From contig CAXXHC010000004.1 in NCBI GenBank assembly GCA_963663525.2, positions 434,001 to 498,000 on the forward strand: a stretch of DNA of 64,000 nucleotides, given 5' to 3'. The notes under the pieces were generated by a model that saw only the letters and a list, made by a program, of their open reading frames with translations, made no database searches and was not told the DNA's origin. How positions within the stretch are numbered: position 1 is the stretch's first letter; every line of letters starts with the position of its first letter. This document shows, one piece after another, positions 1 through 9,054 of the stretch. The stretch is from G963663525 sp963663525. Lineage in GTDB: Bacteria; Myxococcota_A; SURF-8; G963663525. A program made the position numbers and the translations under genes.

Positions 1-708
1 AATTATTTCGGTACGTTGGAGGATCTTCCGGCGCTGGCCGAGATCGTGCACGAGGCGGGAGCCTTGCTGGTATCGACCTTCACCGAGCCGCTGGCCTTCG
101 GCCTGATTCCCGGACCGGGACGCGCCGGGGCGGATATCGTTTGCGGGGAAGGACAGTCTTTCCTGGGCGATCCCAACTTCGGTGGGCCGTCGCTGGGGAT
201 ATTCTCGGCTACCGAAAAAAACGTCCGACAGATGCCGGGACGACTCTGCGGCGAAGCCACCGACGCCGACGGGCGAAAGGGCTACGTTTTGACGCTCTCC
301 ACCCGCGAGCAGCACATCCGTCGCGACAAGGCAACGAGCAACATCTGCACCAATCAAGGACTGATGGCGCTGGCCGCCACGATTTTCCTTTCCACCCTGG
401 GCAAGCAGGGCGTCCATCGCCTCGCCCGCACCAACCTTTCCAAGGCCGCGTATTTAAAGAAGAAACTCGCAGCCCTGGACGGCTTTTCGCTGGCCTTCGA
501 CGCTCCGACCTTCAACGAGTTCGTGATCCGTTGCGACAAAGTAACCCCGGCGGAGGTGCTGGAACGGCTGTTGAAAAAGAACGTCGTGGCAGGATTGGCG
601 CTGGAGAACGATTACCCCGAACTGGACCGGCACCTGCTTGTATGCGCCACCGAGATGCACGCCAAAGAGGATCTGGACCGTCTGGCCGACGAGTTGGCGG
701 CCCTGTAG
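1..708 (+). CDS. gcvPA: Glycine dehydrogenase (decarboxylating) subunit 1, C-terminal part
   Basis: This is the last 235 codons of the alpha half of the split P-protein of the glycine cleavage system. P-protein uses PLP to decarboxylate glycine and pass the aminomethyl group to lipoyl H-protein. The reading frame is open from base 1 (NYFGTLEDLPAL...), so the true start lies outside the window. Family-typical stretches are visible: GPGRAGADIVCGEGQSF, GEATDADGRKGYVLTLSTREQHIRR and SNICTNQGLMAL. It ends 19 bases before the ATG of gcvPB, which places both subunits in one operon, as is usual where P-protein is split. Identification is firm; only the N-terminal half is missing because of the window edge. 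Confidence 0.95.
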   Translation, partial: NYFGTLEDLPALAEIVHEAGALLVSTFTEPLAFGLIPGPGRAGADIVCGEGQSFLGDPNFGGPSLGIFSATEKNVRQMPGRLCGEATDADGRKGYVLTLSTREQHIRRDKATSNICTNQGLMALAATIFLSTLGKQGVHRLARTNLSKAAYLKKKLAALDGFSLAFDAPTFNEFVIRCDKVTPAEVLERLLKKNVVAGLALENDYPELDRHLLVCATEMHAKEDLDRLADELAAL

Positions 709-727
709 CCGGGAAAGGAGACATACG

Positions 728-2233
728 ATGACGACCCATACCCGCACGCCCGGAACCACCGGACTGATGATGGAAGAACCCACGGTGTTCGAGATCGGTT
801 CGCCCGGCAGAACCGGCTACAGTTTCTCCGCCCTCGACGTGCCCGAAGCCGACCCCGTGGAAGAACTGGGCGCGGACGCCGTTCGCGAGGAAGTGAGCCA
901 TTTCCCGGAAGTGAGCGAAGTGGACGTAATGCGCCACTTTTTGCGGCTAAGCCAGTGGAATTACTGCATCGACACCGGCTTTTATCCGCTGGGTTCCTGC
1001 ACGATGAAATACAACCCGAAAATCAACGAGGATATGGCCCGATTGCCGGAGTTCACCCGGACCCACCCGAAACTTCCCGACGAACTGGTCCAGGGCAACC
1101 TGCAACTGATGCATTGCCTCGAATCCATTCTGGCAGAAATCAGCGGCATGGACGCCGTGACGCTCCAGCCTGCAGCGGGCGCACATGGGGAGTTGACCGG
1201 CCTGATGCTGATTCGCGCCTACCACGTCCATAAAGGGCAGCCCCGCAAGAAAATCCTCGTGCCCGATTCCGCCCATGGCACCAATCCCGCTTCGGCGGCG
1301 TTGTGCGGATTCAAGACCGTGGAGATCAAATCCGGCCCCGATGGCATCGTACTTCCTGAAACCATCGCCGAAGCGATGGACGAAGACGTCGCCGGGGTGA
1401 TGATGACCAATCCGAACACCCTGGGACTGTTCGAGACGCACATCAAGGAAATCGCCGATATCGTTCATGAAAAAGGCGGTTTGATGTACTGCGATGGAGC
1501 GAACCTCAACGCCGTGCTCGGCGTGGTGCGTCCCGGAGATATGGGCTTCGACGTGCTGCATTTCAATCTCCACAAGACCTTTTCCACGCCCCACGGCGGC
1601 GGAGGACCGGGTGCGGGTCCGGTGGGTGTCAAGTCCGTGCTGGAGCCGTTTTTGCCGTCTCCCGTGATTGTTTCGGACGAAGGCAAGCTGCGTTTCGACA
1701 CGGATCGGCCATTATCCATCGGCAAAGTGAAAGGCTTCTGGGGTAATTTCGGAGTCCTGGTGCGCGCGTACAGCTACCTGATGGAAATGGGTCGCGACCA
1801 CCTGCGCAGCATCGCAGAATCGGCGGTGCTCAACGCCAACTACCTGCGTAAAAGCCTCGACGGGGAATTTCATCTGCCCTATCCGGGAACCTGTATGCAT
1901 GAGGTCGTGTTCAGCGACAAAACCCAGCGCACGCAATACGGTGTCAACAATTTGGATATCTCCAAGCGCCTGATCGACCTGGGCTTTCATCCGCCCACCA
2001 TGTCGTTTCCGCTGATCGTGCCCGGTGCGTTGATGATCGAGCCCACCGACACCGAAAGCCTGGAGACGCTGGACCGCTTCGTGTCAGCCATGAAGCAGGT
2101 GGCCGAGGAATGCCGCGAGACGCCGGAAACACTCCATGAAGCGCCGGTTCGACCGGTGCGCCGACGTTTCGACGAAGCCACGGCGGCACGACGTCCCAAG
2201 CTGCGCTGGACGCCATCGGAGGAGGAGGTATGA
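728..2233 (+). CDS. gcvPB: Glycine dehydrogenase (decarboxylating) subunit 2
   Basis: Beta subunit of split glycine decarboxylase, 501 residues, a normal length. The PLP-binding lysine is K283 in LHFNLHKTFSTPHGGGGPG, followed by the glycine-rich loop. Other family segments are TGFYPLGSCTMKYNPK, LQPAAGAHGELTG and DSAHGTNPASA. The ATG at 728 is preceded by GGAAAGGAG at a good distance; an upstream TTG/GTG extension would run into gcvPA and is not needed. The subunit acts in the cytoplasm with GcvPA as a heterotetramer and feeds one-carbon units to H- and T-protein. Its stop overlaps the ATG of the next small gene (ATGA), so the two are probably translationally coupled. Confidence 0.96.
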   Translation: MTTHTRTPGTTGLMMEEPTVFEIGSPGRTGYSFSALDVPEADPVEELGADAVREEVSHFPEVSEVDVMRHFLRLSQWNYCIDTGFYPLGSCTMKYNPKINEDMARLPEFTRTHPKLPDELVQGNLQLMHCLESILAEISGMDAVTLQPAAGAHGELTGLMLIRAYHVHKGQPRKKILVPDSAHGTNPASAALCGFKTVEIKSGPDGIVLPETIAEAMDEDVAGVMMTNPNTLGLFETHIKEIADIVHEKGGLMYCDGANLNAVLGVVRPGDMGFDVLHFNLHKTFSTPHGGGGPGAGPVGVKSVLEPFLPSPVIVSDEGKLRFDTDRPLSIGKVKGFWGNFGVLVRAYSYLMEMGRDHLRSIAESAVLNANYLRKSLDGEFHLPYPGTCMHEVVFSDKTQRTQYGVNNLDISKRLIDLGFHPPTMSFPLIVPGALMIEPTDTESLETLDRFVSAMKQVAEECRETPETLHEAPVRPVRRRFDEATAARRPKLRWTPSEEEV

Positions 2234-2529
2234 GCGATCCCAGTGTGGAAAACGCCATCACCGAGAATAAATGGGTGAGTAAAATCAATGAGTTGGGCCG
2301 CAAGCACGACACCCGGCGCGTTCTGGCTCCTGTAGGGCGCGTCGGCTGGACCGTCTGCCTCGCGCTGTTCGTACTGCTGATCGCGGTGTTGTTCCTGTTG
2401 TTGGTTGTGCTGCTGCCACTTTTCATGGCCATCGATCGTGCGAGAGGCCGCGAGGCTGGAGCCGAGCGTGTGAAGGAATTATTACGAGAGCCATGGCGCA
2501 GGGTAGGGAGGCTGCTGGGCGGAAATTAA
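2230..2529 (+). CDS. Small single-pass membrane protein, unknown function
   Basis: A 99-residue protein whose ATG overlaps the gcvPB stop (ATGA). The first 36 residues are charged and soluble. Residues about 38-66 form one long hydrophobic helix (VGWTVCLALFVLLIAVLF and onward), followed by a basic, Arg-rich tail. I recognise no family. The last codons and the TAA stop lie inside the left terminal repeat of a MITE-like element (from 2517). The native C-terminus has therefore probably been replaced by element sequence (GGN-stop). Coupling to gcvPB suggests expression with the glycine cleavage operon, but no functional link is shown. Confidence 0.7.
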   Translation: MSDPSVENAITENKWVSKINELGRKHDTRRVLAPVGRVGWTVCLALFVLLIAVLFLLLVVLLPLFMAIDRARGREAGAERVKELLREPWRRVGRLLGGN

Positions 2530-2732
2530 AATAGTGCAAAATATTTCGGGGGGGGGTAATTGCAACATATTGAAATCAAAAGACTTATATCCCCTCTCCC
2601 TTTGGGAGAGGGTTAGGGTGAGGGAACACGAAACTTCCCCTCACCCGGTGCTAAAGCACCGACCTCTCCCACCGGGAGAGGCACTTGGACCCTTCGGGTC
2701 CATCCTGAATCTGCACTAAAAAATTTCCGCCA
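2517..2732. mobile_element. MITE-like element, copy 1, with 9-bp target duplication
   Basis: A 216-bp non-coding element. The left end GGGCGGAAATTAAAATAGTG is mirrored at the right end by CACTAAAAAATTTCCGCC. The 9-bp direct repeat GAGGCTGCT flanks it exactly (2508-2516 and 2733-2741), the signature of transposition. The core holds the palindromes CCCTCTCCC...GGGAGAGGG and CGGTGCTAAAGCACCG. The same element, with nearly the same core, recurs at 10109-10318, and a copy with a different core lies at 9867-10093. No transposase is encoded, so mobility would need a related full-length IS elsewhere. A 9-bp duplication occurs in several IS families, so the parent cannot be named. Confidence 0.85.
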
Positions 2733-2838
2733 GAGGCTGCTTTTCGGTGGGGATTGAGCTTGCCTGGAGTCGGGAAAATGGAGTAAAACGGGGACGTTGG
2801 ATGCACGACTTTCCATTTTCTCAAGCGATCGGAGGCGA

Positions 2839-3912
2839 ATGGACCTCACGCAATTAGGCTGGAAACCTGTGCTCGAAGCGTTTTTCGCGGAATTCCGTGA
2901 ATCGGGCATGGTTCCGGCGCGGGTGGTGCGGGAGGATCGCGGCTATTATCGCATTCGCGACGTCGAGGGCGAATGGCTGGCCGAAGTCACCGGGAAATTC
3001 CGCCACGAAGCCACCCGCCGGGCCGATTATCCCCGTGTCGGCGATTGGGTAGCCACGGAGCGCTCGGAAGGGGATCACACCGCGCAGATTCACGCCGTGC
3101 TGCCCCGTTTCAGTGCATTTTCCCGAAAAGAAGCCGGAAAATCGGACGAGGAACAGGTGGTCGCCGCCAACATCGAGACCGTATTCCTGGTGTCCGCATT
3201 GGATCGCGAATACAACCTCCGGCGCATCGAACGATACCTGACTCTGGCCTGGGAAAGCGGCGCTCGACCGGTGGTGATTCTCAACAAACGGGATCTCTGC
3301 TCGGATGTCGCTCGTTTCGTGGAAGACGTCGCCGCCGCTGCTCCGGGAGTCGAGATCCACGCGGTCAGTGCACGGATCGGCGAGGGAATCGACGAACTTG
3401 AATCGTACCTGATTGCCGGAAATACCGTAGTATTTCTGGGTTCTTCCGGGGTCGGGAAATCCACACTGATTAACCGCCTTTTGGGAACGGAGCGCCAGCG
3501 GACCGGAGAAATCCGCGAGGACGACGGCAAGGGCCGCCACACCACCACCCACCGGGAATTGATCGTGCTGTCCAACGGGGCGATGGTCATCGATACTCCC
3601 GGATTGCGCGAAATTCAGTTGTGGATCGACGACGAAGGGCTGCAACAGGCGTTCGAGGATGTCGAGGAGGTTGCGCGGTTGTGTCGTTTCCGGGACTGTC
3701 TGCACGAAGCGGAACCGGGTTGCGCAGTGCGTGAGGCGGTGGAGGCGGGCAAACTCGATGCCGCCCGCGTCAACAACTATAAAAAACAACGTGACGAAAT
3801 GGCCCGCCTGGCCCGCAAGCAGACTCTTGCCGGAAAGATGCAGGAGAAGTCCGGCGGCAAACAAATGGGACGCTTGCGCAAGCAGGTCAAGAAAATCAAG
3901 CGAAATCATTAG
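2839..3912 (+). CDS. rsgA: Ribosome small-subunit-dependent GTPase A
   Basis: RsgA (YjeQ/EngC), a circularly permuted GTPase that assists late maturation of the 30S subunit. At 357 residues it is of ordinary length. Permuted order is clear: OB-fold first (about 20-105), then G4 NKRD (149-152), G1 GSSGVGKS (201-208), G3 DTPG (252-255), and last a zinc-binding knuckle with C282, C287, H289 and C295. The tail is Lys/Arg-rich, suited to rRNA contact. The ATG at 2839 has GGAGG just upstream; an earlier in-frame ATG at 2797 lacks a ribosome site. The gene follows the MITE-like element and is probably its own transcription unit. Confidence 0.95.
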   Translation: MDLTQLGWKPVLEAFFAEFRESGMVPARVVREDRGYYRIRDVEGEWLAEVTGKFRHEATRRADYPRVGDWVATERSEGDHTAQIHAVLPRFSAFSRKEAGKSDEEQVVAANIETVFLVSALDREYNLRRIERYLTLAWESGARPVVILNKRDLCSDVARFVEDVAAAAPGVEIHAVSARIGEGIDELESYLIAGNTVVFLGSSGVGKSTLINRLLGTERQRTGEIREDDGKGRHTTTHRELIVLSNGAMVIDTPGLREIQLWIDDEGLQQAFEDVEEVARLCRFRDCLHEAEPGCAVREAVEAGKLDAARVNNYKKQRDEMARLARKQTLAGKMQEKSGGKQMGRLRKQVKKIKRNH

Positions 3913-3968
3913 GATACGAAATAGACGCAGGTCGGAGAAATCGATTCACCGGCATTTTCAGACGCCAT

Positions 3969-3997
3969 AAAAAAGGTCGGGTGAAATCACCCGACCT
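3969..3997 (-). terminator. Intrinsic terminator for the GH32 gene
   Basis: A perfect 10-bp stem (AGGTCGGGTG / CACCCGACCT) with a 4-base loop. On the minus strand the stem is followed by a run of T (the A-run at 3969-3974). It lies about 50 bases past the stop of the minus-strand GH32 gene. No T-run follows on the plus strand, so it should act mainly on minus-strand transcripts. Confidence 0.85.
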
Positions 3998-4049
3998 CAA
4001 GCTATGAATTAGTCCAAGTTACTGAAAATGCTGAAAAATTAGAAAAACC

Positions 4050-5666
4050 TCATTGCGCTGAATATTCCCAGATCGACTTCATCGGGTAGACCGTCAGACT
4101 TTCGACCGTGCAGGTTCCTCCGTTTGCTTTCCAGGCGATGCCCCGGCTTGAAGAATCGGGAAACACGAGAAAACTCATCGTCGTTTCACCATCTCCCGCG
4201 AAGACCTCGACCGTGCTTCGATCCAAAAACACCGTCAATCGCAACGCGCCTTCGTCCAATGCGTGGTTTGTTTCCTGCCGCCGGGGAAAGTGCGGGCTGA
4301 AATCCACGGTGCCGGAGCGGCGACGGTCGAAAAAAAGCCGTGCGTTTTCGGTGTCGTAGCCGATCTCGGTTTCTTCGTTTTCGCCGACGAAGGCCAGAAG
4401 CGTGCAGGTCGCATTCGTGTCGGGTCGCAGCACGGCAACGATTTCGCAACTCGTGCAGAACGCGCTTTCGGGAAACTCAACCATGTTCTCGACGACGAGG
4501 TTTTCCTGCGTCCATAGCGGCGTTCCCCGAAGTTCCTTCAATGCCTCCACCGGAGTTTGCAGCAGGCGCAGACCGTTCTCGCCATCGTCGCGCAGGCGCA
4601 CTCGTCGAGGCAGCGACATCGCGCCCTGCCAGGGCTCGGTCGGGATGCTGAGCGCGTATTGCCAGTTGTTGAGCCAGGCCAGCCAGATGCGCTCGTTTTC
4701 CTCCATGCCGGAAAACGACTGCGCCGCGTAGAAATCGCTGCCGCCATCGACCCGTAGCAAGGTGTCTACCGGTGTTTGCGACACGAAACGGTGGTCCACG
4801 AAATCCCCGACGAAATACCGCCCGCCGGAGCCGATACCGCCGGTGGAGGTGGTCCAGTCGATTTCCATGACCCAGTGGCGCTCGTTCTCGCGATTCTCCA
4901 CAGGCAGCGGAAACAGTTCCGGGCACTCCCATGCTCCGCCGTCGTTCGAGCTATCTCTAGCAAATTCGGATAGATAGCCCCAGTCCCGCAGGTTCGGCGA
5001 CTCGTACAGGCGGATCGCATCCCCGGCGGCCAGCGCCATGACCCAGCGGGAGGCGTCGTTGTCCCAAAATACTTTCGGATCTCTGAAATCGGTCTGGTCC
5101 GGCTCCGCTTCGAGCACCGGATTGTCCGCGAACATCTCCCAGCTTCGTCCCTTGTCGTGGCTGATTGCCAGACTTTGTTTCTGCAAGCCGTCTTCCCCGC
5201 CGGAATGGGTGAACAGCGCCGCGAGGCAGCCCCCGCCGTTTTGGCACAGGCCGCTCGTGTTCGACTCGTCCACCACCGCGCTTCCCGAATAGGCGTTGCC
5301 GAGGGTTTCGTCCGGGTAGATCGCAATCGGCAGGTGTTCCCAGTGCACGAGATCCTCGCTGACGGCGTGCCCCCAATGCAGCGGCGAGAGCACGAAGCCT
5401 TCCGGGGCGTACTGGTAAAACAGGTGGTATTCGCCCTCGAAAAACACGAGGCCGTTGGGATCGTTCATCCAGTTTTCAGGGGGTGTGAAATGATAACGGG
5501 GACGCCAGGGCTGGTCGGCGTAGGGATCGATCCACGCGGCGTCTTCCTCGGTCTCGAAAGCGTCGGCGTCGGTGTCGCCCGGCGTTTGTGTGTCGTTGGA
5601 GGACGTACACCTGGCAAGGAGCAGGCACATCGCGCCCATCCAGAAAACACGTGTGATATCAAGCAT
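4050..5666 (-). CDS. Glycoside hydrolase family 32 lipoprotein (levanase/fructanase type)
   Basis: A 538-residue GH32 enzyme that should hydrolyse beta-fructosidic bonds in levan, inulin or sucrose-type substrates. The GH32 signatures are present in order: WMNDPNG (66-72, nucleophile D69), FRDPKVF with R195-D196-P197 (transition-state stabiliser), and ECPELF with acid/base E247. The N-terminus reads as a lipoprotein signal with Cys20 (MCLLLARC), so the enzyme is likely anchored to the outer membrane or cell surface. A short acidic linker and a C-terminal beta-sandwich module follow. The start is the ATG at 5666, preceded by AAGGAGAG; the longer upstream frame (beginning SFPRRRES) translates a dispersed repeat and is not real. 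The gene is monocistronic. Specificity among levan, inulin and sucrose is not decided by sequence. Confidence 0.9.
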   Translation of the reverse strand: MLDITRVFWMGAMCLLLARCTSSNDTQTPGDTDADAFETEEDAAWIDPYADQPWRPRYHFTPPENWMNDPNGLVFFEGEYHLFYQYAPEGFVLSPLHWGHAVSEDLVHWEHLPIAIYPDETLGNAYSGSAVVDESNTSGLCQNGGGCLAALFTHSGGEDGLQKQSLAISHDKGRSWEMFADNPVLEAEPDQTDFRDPKVFWDNDASRWVMALAAGDAIRLYESPNLRDWGYLSEFARDSSNDGGAWECPELFPLPVENRENERHWVMEIDWTTSTGGIGSGGRYFVGDFVDHRFVSQTPVDTLLRVDGGSDFYAAQSFSGMEENERIWLAWLNNWQYALSIPTEPWQGAMSLPRRVRLRDDGENGLRLLQTPVEALKELRGTPLWTQENLVVENMVEFPESAFCTSCEIVAVLRPDTNATCTLLAFVGENEETEIGYDTENARLFFDRRRSGTVDFSPHFPRRQETNHALDEGALRLTVFLDRSTVEVFAGDGETTMSFLVFPDSSSRGIAWKANGGTCTVESLTVYPMKSIWEYSAQ

Positions 5667-5842
5667 TTCGCTGCGTCTCTCCTTCTTCGACGGTGTTTCC
5701 CGTGTTCGAATTCTGTCTTTCGGGCATCTTATCCGCAAAAATGAGGCACGGGCAACGTTTTCGCGGACGAGTCCATGCGACAGGTGTAAATTCCTTTCGA
5801 GTAAACAAGAATAGTTAGAAAACATTGGAACCTTCCAATCTC

Positions 5843-6055
5843 TTGTAGCGGCGAGGCGTAAGCCCGCCGTGCAGCTTGCTGACAAAGTATCTATCTTTGT
5901 AGAAACATCTGTCACCCCCGCGGGGGTCCAGGTACCTGATATTGCTCTGGATTCCCGCCTGCGCGGGAATGACATTTATGCTAAATTGGGGCTGAAATCA
6001 AATTCAGGAGGTTTGTCAATACTCTGTCCGGCGGGCTTACGCCTCACCGCTACAA
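5843..6055. repeat. Inverted-repeat element with nested palindromes
   Basis: The 27-bp arms at 5843-5869 and 6029-6055 are inverted copies with a single mismatch (core GGCGTAAGCCCGCCG). Between them lie two GC palindromes: ACCCCCGCGGGGGT (5914-5927) and ATTCCCGCCTGCGCGGGAAT (5951-5970). The second matches the ATTCCC-N8-GGGAAT layout of the dRS3 repeat known from Neisseria. A stretch near the right arm (5994-6027) has a diverged copy at 40960-40993. No coding capacity and no clear target duplication were seen. Confidence 0.75.
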
Positions 6056-6248
6056 CTCGTTCGTATCTTTTTTGAATCTCCCCACATTTTCATTCAGATT
6101 CCATGCGACAGGGCAGGGGAGCCGATAGGCAAAAAGCACCAAAAGTGTGTCAAAGTGCGTCATTTTGCATCAGGAAAGCCCGAACGGCTTGAAACGGATA
6201 GGAAGAAAAGTATAATGAAATACAGGCGTACGGTACAGGAGACAAGCG

Positions 6249-9032
6249 ATGCAAGCGAGATTCAACCGTTCGGGGATCGGGATGTGGGCAGTGGTGTGCG
6301 TGCTTCTGCTGGTGGGCTCGGGATGCGACGGGTCTTCCGAACTGTCCATGGAAGGCGTTTCCAGAACGTGCAAAGAAGGCGATTGCGCCGAAAACGCCCG
6401 ATGTATCGCTTCCATTTGCGTGTGCGATAGCTGGCATGTGGGCGACCCCTGGGAGGAAGGCTGCACGCCCTACGTCCCTTGCGATTACCTTGACTGCGGC
6501 GAGGACGCGACTTGCATCGATGACAAATGCTACTGCAATGCAGGAGTAATTGCCCGCGTGGACGCGGATTGTCTGGACCGTTGCGGGATCATGAAGTGCG
6601 GGAAAAATGCTTACTGCGAACATAGCGAATGTTTTTGCGAAGACGACGAGCTTCTGGGCGATCCATACGAAGGGTGTTACGAAAACCTTTGCGAAGAATA
6701 CGAGGATTGCAGCGGGCACGGCAGGGACTGCGACCCCAAAACGGGAGAATGTATCTGCGACGAACGATATGCGGGAGATGCTTGCTGTATTTGTGACACT
6801 GGATACGTTTACTATCCCGAATGCATCTCAAGCGAAGTCGCCGGGTTGAAGGTCGAACCGGACGGCGGAATTCTGCCTGTAGGTGCAAGCCTCGTGCTTG
6901 ACGCATGGCCGGTTAACATTGACGATATTCCGTTGCCTCTTTCACCCTATTACAAGATCGTATGGTTTTCCCATGACGAAACGATAATTTCGATCGAAAA
7001 GGAAACCGGAATTCTTACCTGTGAAAGCGTGGGGGAGGCATCGATTGTGGCCGAATTGATAAGTAATCACAGCAATGGAATTGCCACTTCTCCGGAAGTG
7101 ACGTTTTCCTGCCTCGCCAGCCCCGTGCCGGAGGATATCCGCATTCGACTGACCGACGCCGACACGGGGGAGGGCATCGAGAATGCAAGCCTTTTCTGCA
7201 ATAACGTTCTGGTGCAGCAAGACGGCCCGTTTTACACGATTCCGGGAGGAGCAGCGAGTTGCGCCGAGGGCTGCGACTACCATGTCATTCACGAGGAGTA
7301 CGACTACCTCTCCGTGTTCGATCTCAAGGGAAACGATCTCGCCTTTTCTCTTAGTCGTACCGAAAACCTGGGACGTACCGCTGGGGTGCAGTTTAACATC
7401 GATGACTCGAGAATCCGTTTCAACACGGACGATAATATGGTGCTTAGTACACGGGTTGGCTTTCCCATTTCTGGAGATCTGAGCGATTTGCAGGATACGG
7501 CGTTTTCCAGCGAATGGGTTGATGTCCCGGCAAAAAATTTTGGTAGCCATTTGGTACTTCCGGGAAAAATTTCCGTGCCGTCTGGAATCTCTTGGATATT
7601 CGGAGGTATTTATAAAAGTTTTCCTCCCAAAAAAGACGCGAAGATTGTGACTTCCCTGAATCGTGCCACAATCTGGGGTTTCGGGGCGGCTTCCTATGTA
7701 GGTTCGAATATTAGTCACTTTGCCACGTGCTTTTGGGAAGAAGTTTTTTCTCCCCTTTGTATATTGCAGTATCTTTGGGCAGATTATTACAGAGAATCGC
7801 AATTCGCTTACGATCTTCATACGAGTGAAAAAGTATGGTCCGATCAAGAACCGATTTATTTGGAAACATTGCAGCAAATGGATGATCGCGTTCAGTGGCA
7901 TTCGTTTGGGCAGAACGTTGCAGTCAACGTCGATGAACCGATTTCCTGGTTCGAGGGAGATTCGGCTTGTGCCGACGGCGTCTTTGGAATGATAGCAGAG
8001 ATGAAACGAGGACAAGGGTTGATTCCCTTGGGATTCGGCATGGGCTATATCGAGAAAGACGAGGAAGGGTCGGATTCCCCGTCGTGCTTTTCTGGAAAAT
8101 TCTATATTCATTACTCTTCGAACTATTCCAGTAATCCCCGATACCTCATCGTGGGTACCCAGAACGATGCGTCAATGGCACCGCTATTCGCCAACAGGCT
8201 AACGAGGATAGAAGGAATCGCACTTCTTCCTCATATTGCCTTTCCTTTCCCGTACCTGGAACCGATGTTCGGCCTGCCTTTCGGAAATCTCGTCGTGAAA
8301 AGAATACCGGGAGGCAAAGCGGTTCCCGAAGAAATGCATGTCGAGTCTTTTGGAAAATTTCCCACTCCCGTGGAGTTGCAAACGACGCCGGAAGGCTTCG
8401 AAATCCGCGCCGACGCCGCCCCGGACGCCACGTTTATCCGGCTGACACTTGGCATCGACGCCGACGCCTACACGTCGAATTGGCGAAGAAAGCGCTGGCG
8501 GATGTACGTCCCGGCCACCGAATCGGGCGTGTACGGCTGGAATCCGCAGACATACGTGGATCGCATCGACTTCGACCGTTTGAAAGGATCGCGCAAAACC
8601 TCTGTTGCGACCTACGTCAAAGATGAAGAACCCATGGATTACGAGGCGTTTTTCCGCTTCAGCGGCGTGCGGCAGGAGCAGGGCAACGAATTTCTCAAGC
8701 ACACGGCGTTCCGATACGACGGCGGCGGCGAATGCATTCCAGATTGCACCTCCAGCTTTCAATATTGCGAAACGCGCGGTCCCGCACCCGTTTGCAAAGA
8801 CATCGGTTGCCGCTACTGCACCGAAACATTCAGTTGCCTGGAAAGCGAAACATGTGTGGGAGTCGGCGAGGATGGCTTCCTGCTGCCTTTCGACGAAGAA
8901 GGTTACGAGTACGGCGTCTGCCTGAATCCCTGTACGAGGAATTCCGAGTGCAGCGGCGGATTTGTCTGCGATCAGGGAATGTGCACCTTGCTCGAAGGGA
9001 AAATGTGTCCACCGTTCGAGGTGGACGAGTAA
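6249..9032 (+). CDS. Large Cys-rich lipoprotein with EGF-like region
   Basis: A 927-residue exported protein of unknown function. Residues 1-26 form a lipoprotein-type signal ending near Cys26 (LLLVGSGC). Residues about 40-195 carry dense EGF-like Cys patterns (CGEDATCIDDKCYC, CGKNAYCEHSECFC). A stretch of about 200-290 resembles a bacterial Ig-like domain (EPDGGILPVGASLVLDAWPV). A long beta-rich middle follows, and the C-terminal 80 residues are again Cys-rich (CTRNSECSGGFVCDQGMC). The ATG at 6249 is preceded by AGGAG. Such modular Cys-rich lipoproteins are characteristic of Myxococcota/Bradymonadota-type genomes and probably sit on the cell surface. The middle part (about 7.4-8.3 kb) is AT-richer than its flanks, hinting at a patchwork origin. 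Confidence 0.75.
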   Translation: MQARFNRSGIGMWAVVCVLLLVGSGCDGSSELSMEGVSRTCKEGDCAENARCIASICVCDSWHVGDPWEEGCTPYVPCDYLDCGEDATCIDDKCYCNAGVIARVDADCLDRCGIMKCGKNAYCEHSECFCEDDELLGDPYEGCYENLCEEYEDCSGHGRDCDPKTGECICDERYAGDACCICDTGYVYYPECISSEVAGLKVEPDGGILPVGASLVLDAWPVNIDDIPLPLSPYYKIVWFSHDETIISIEKETGILTCESVGEASIVAELISNHSNGIATSPEVTFSCLASPVPEDIRIRLTDADTGEGIENASLFCNNVLVQQDGPFYTIPGGAASCAEGCDYHVIHEEYDYLSVFDLKGNDLAFSLSRTENLGRTAGVQFNIDDSRIRFNTDDNMVLSTRVGFPISGDLSDLQDTAFSSEWVDVPAKNFGSHLVLPGKISVPSGISWIFGGIYKSFPPKKDAKIVTSLNRATIWGFGAASYVGSNISHFATCFWEEVFSPLCILQYLWADYYRESQFAYDLHTSEKVWSDQEPIYLETLQQMDDRVQWHSFGQNVAVNVDEPISWFEGDSACADGVFGMIAEMKRGQGLIPLGFGMGYIEKDEEGSDSPSCFSGKFYIHYSSNYSSNPRYLIVGTQNDASMAPLFANRLTRIEGIALLPHIAFPFPYLEPMFGLPFGNLVVKRIPGGKAVPEEMHVESFGKFPTPVELQTTPEGFEIRADAAPDATFIRLTLGIDADAYTSNWRRKRWRMYVPATESGVYGWNPQTYVDRIDFDRLKGSRKTSVATYVKDEEPMDYEAFFRFSGVRQEQGNEFLKHTAFRYDGGGECIPDCTSSFQYCETRGPAPVCKDIGCRYCTETFSCLESETCVGVGEDGFLLPFDEEGYEYGVCLNPCTRNSECSGGFVCDQGMCTLLEGKMCPPFEVDE

Positions 9033-9054
9033 CACATAGAATTTGAGAGAAAAC

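Noticed and set aside
2534..2719. A 61-codon frame inside the MITE-like element as a gene
   Set aside because: It translates palindromic repeat sequence (LSLWERVRVREHE...) common to such repeats and has no ribosome site.
5667..5975. Longer start for the GH32 gene
   Set aside because: The added sequence translates the dispersed ATTCCC...GGGAAT repeat (SFPRRRES...) and an untranslated leader; the lipoprotein signal begins at 5666.
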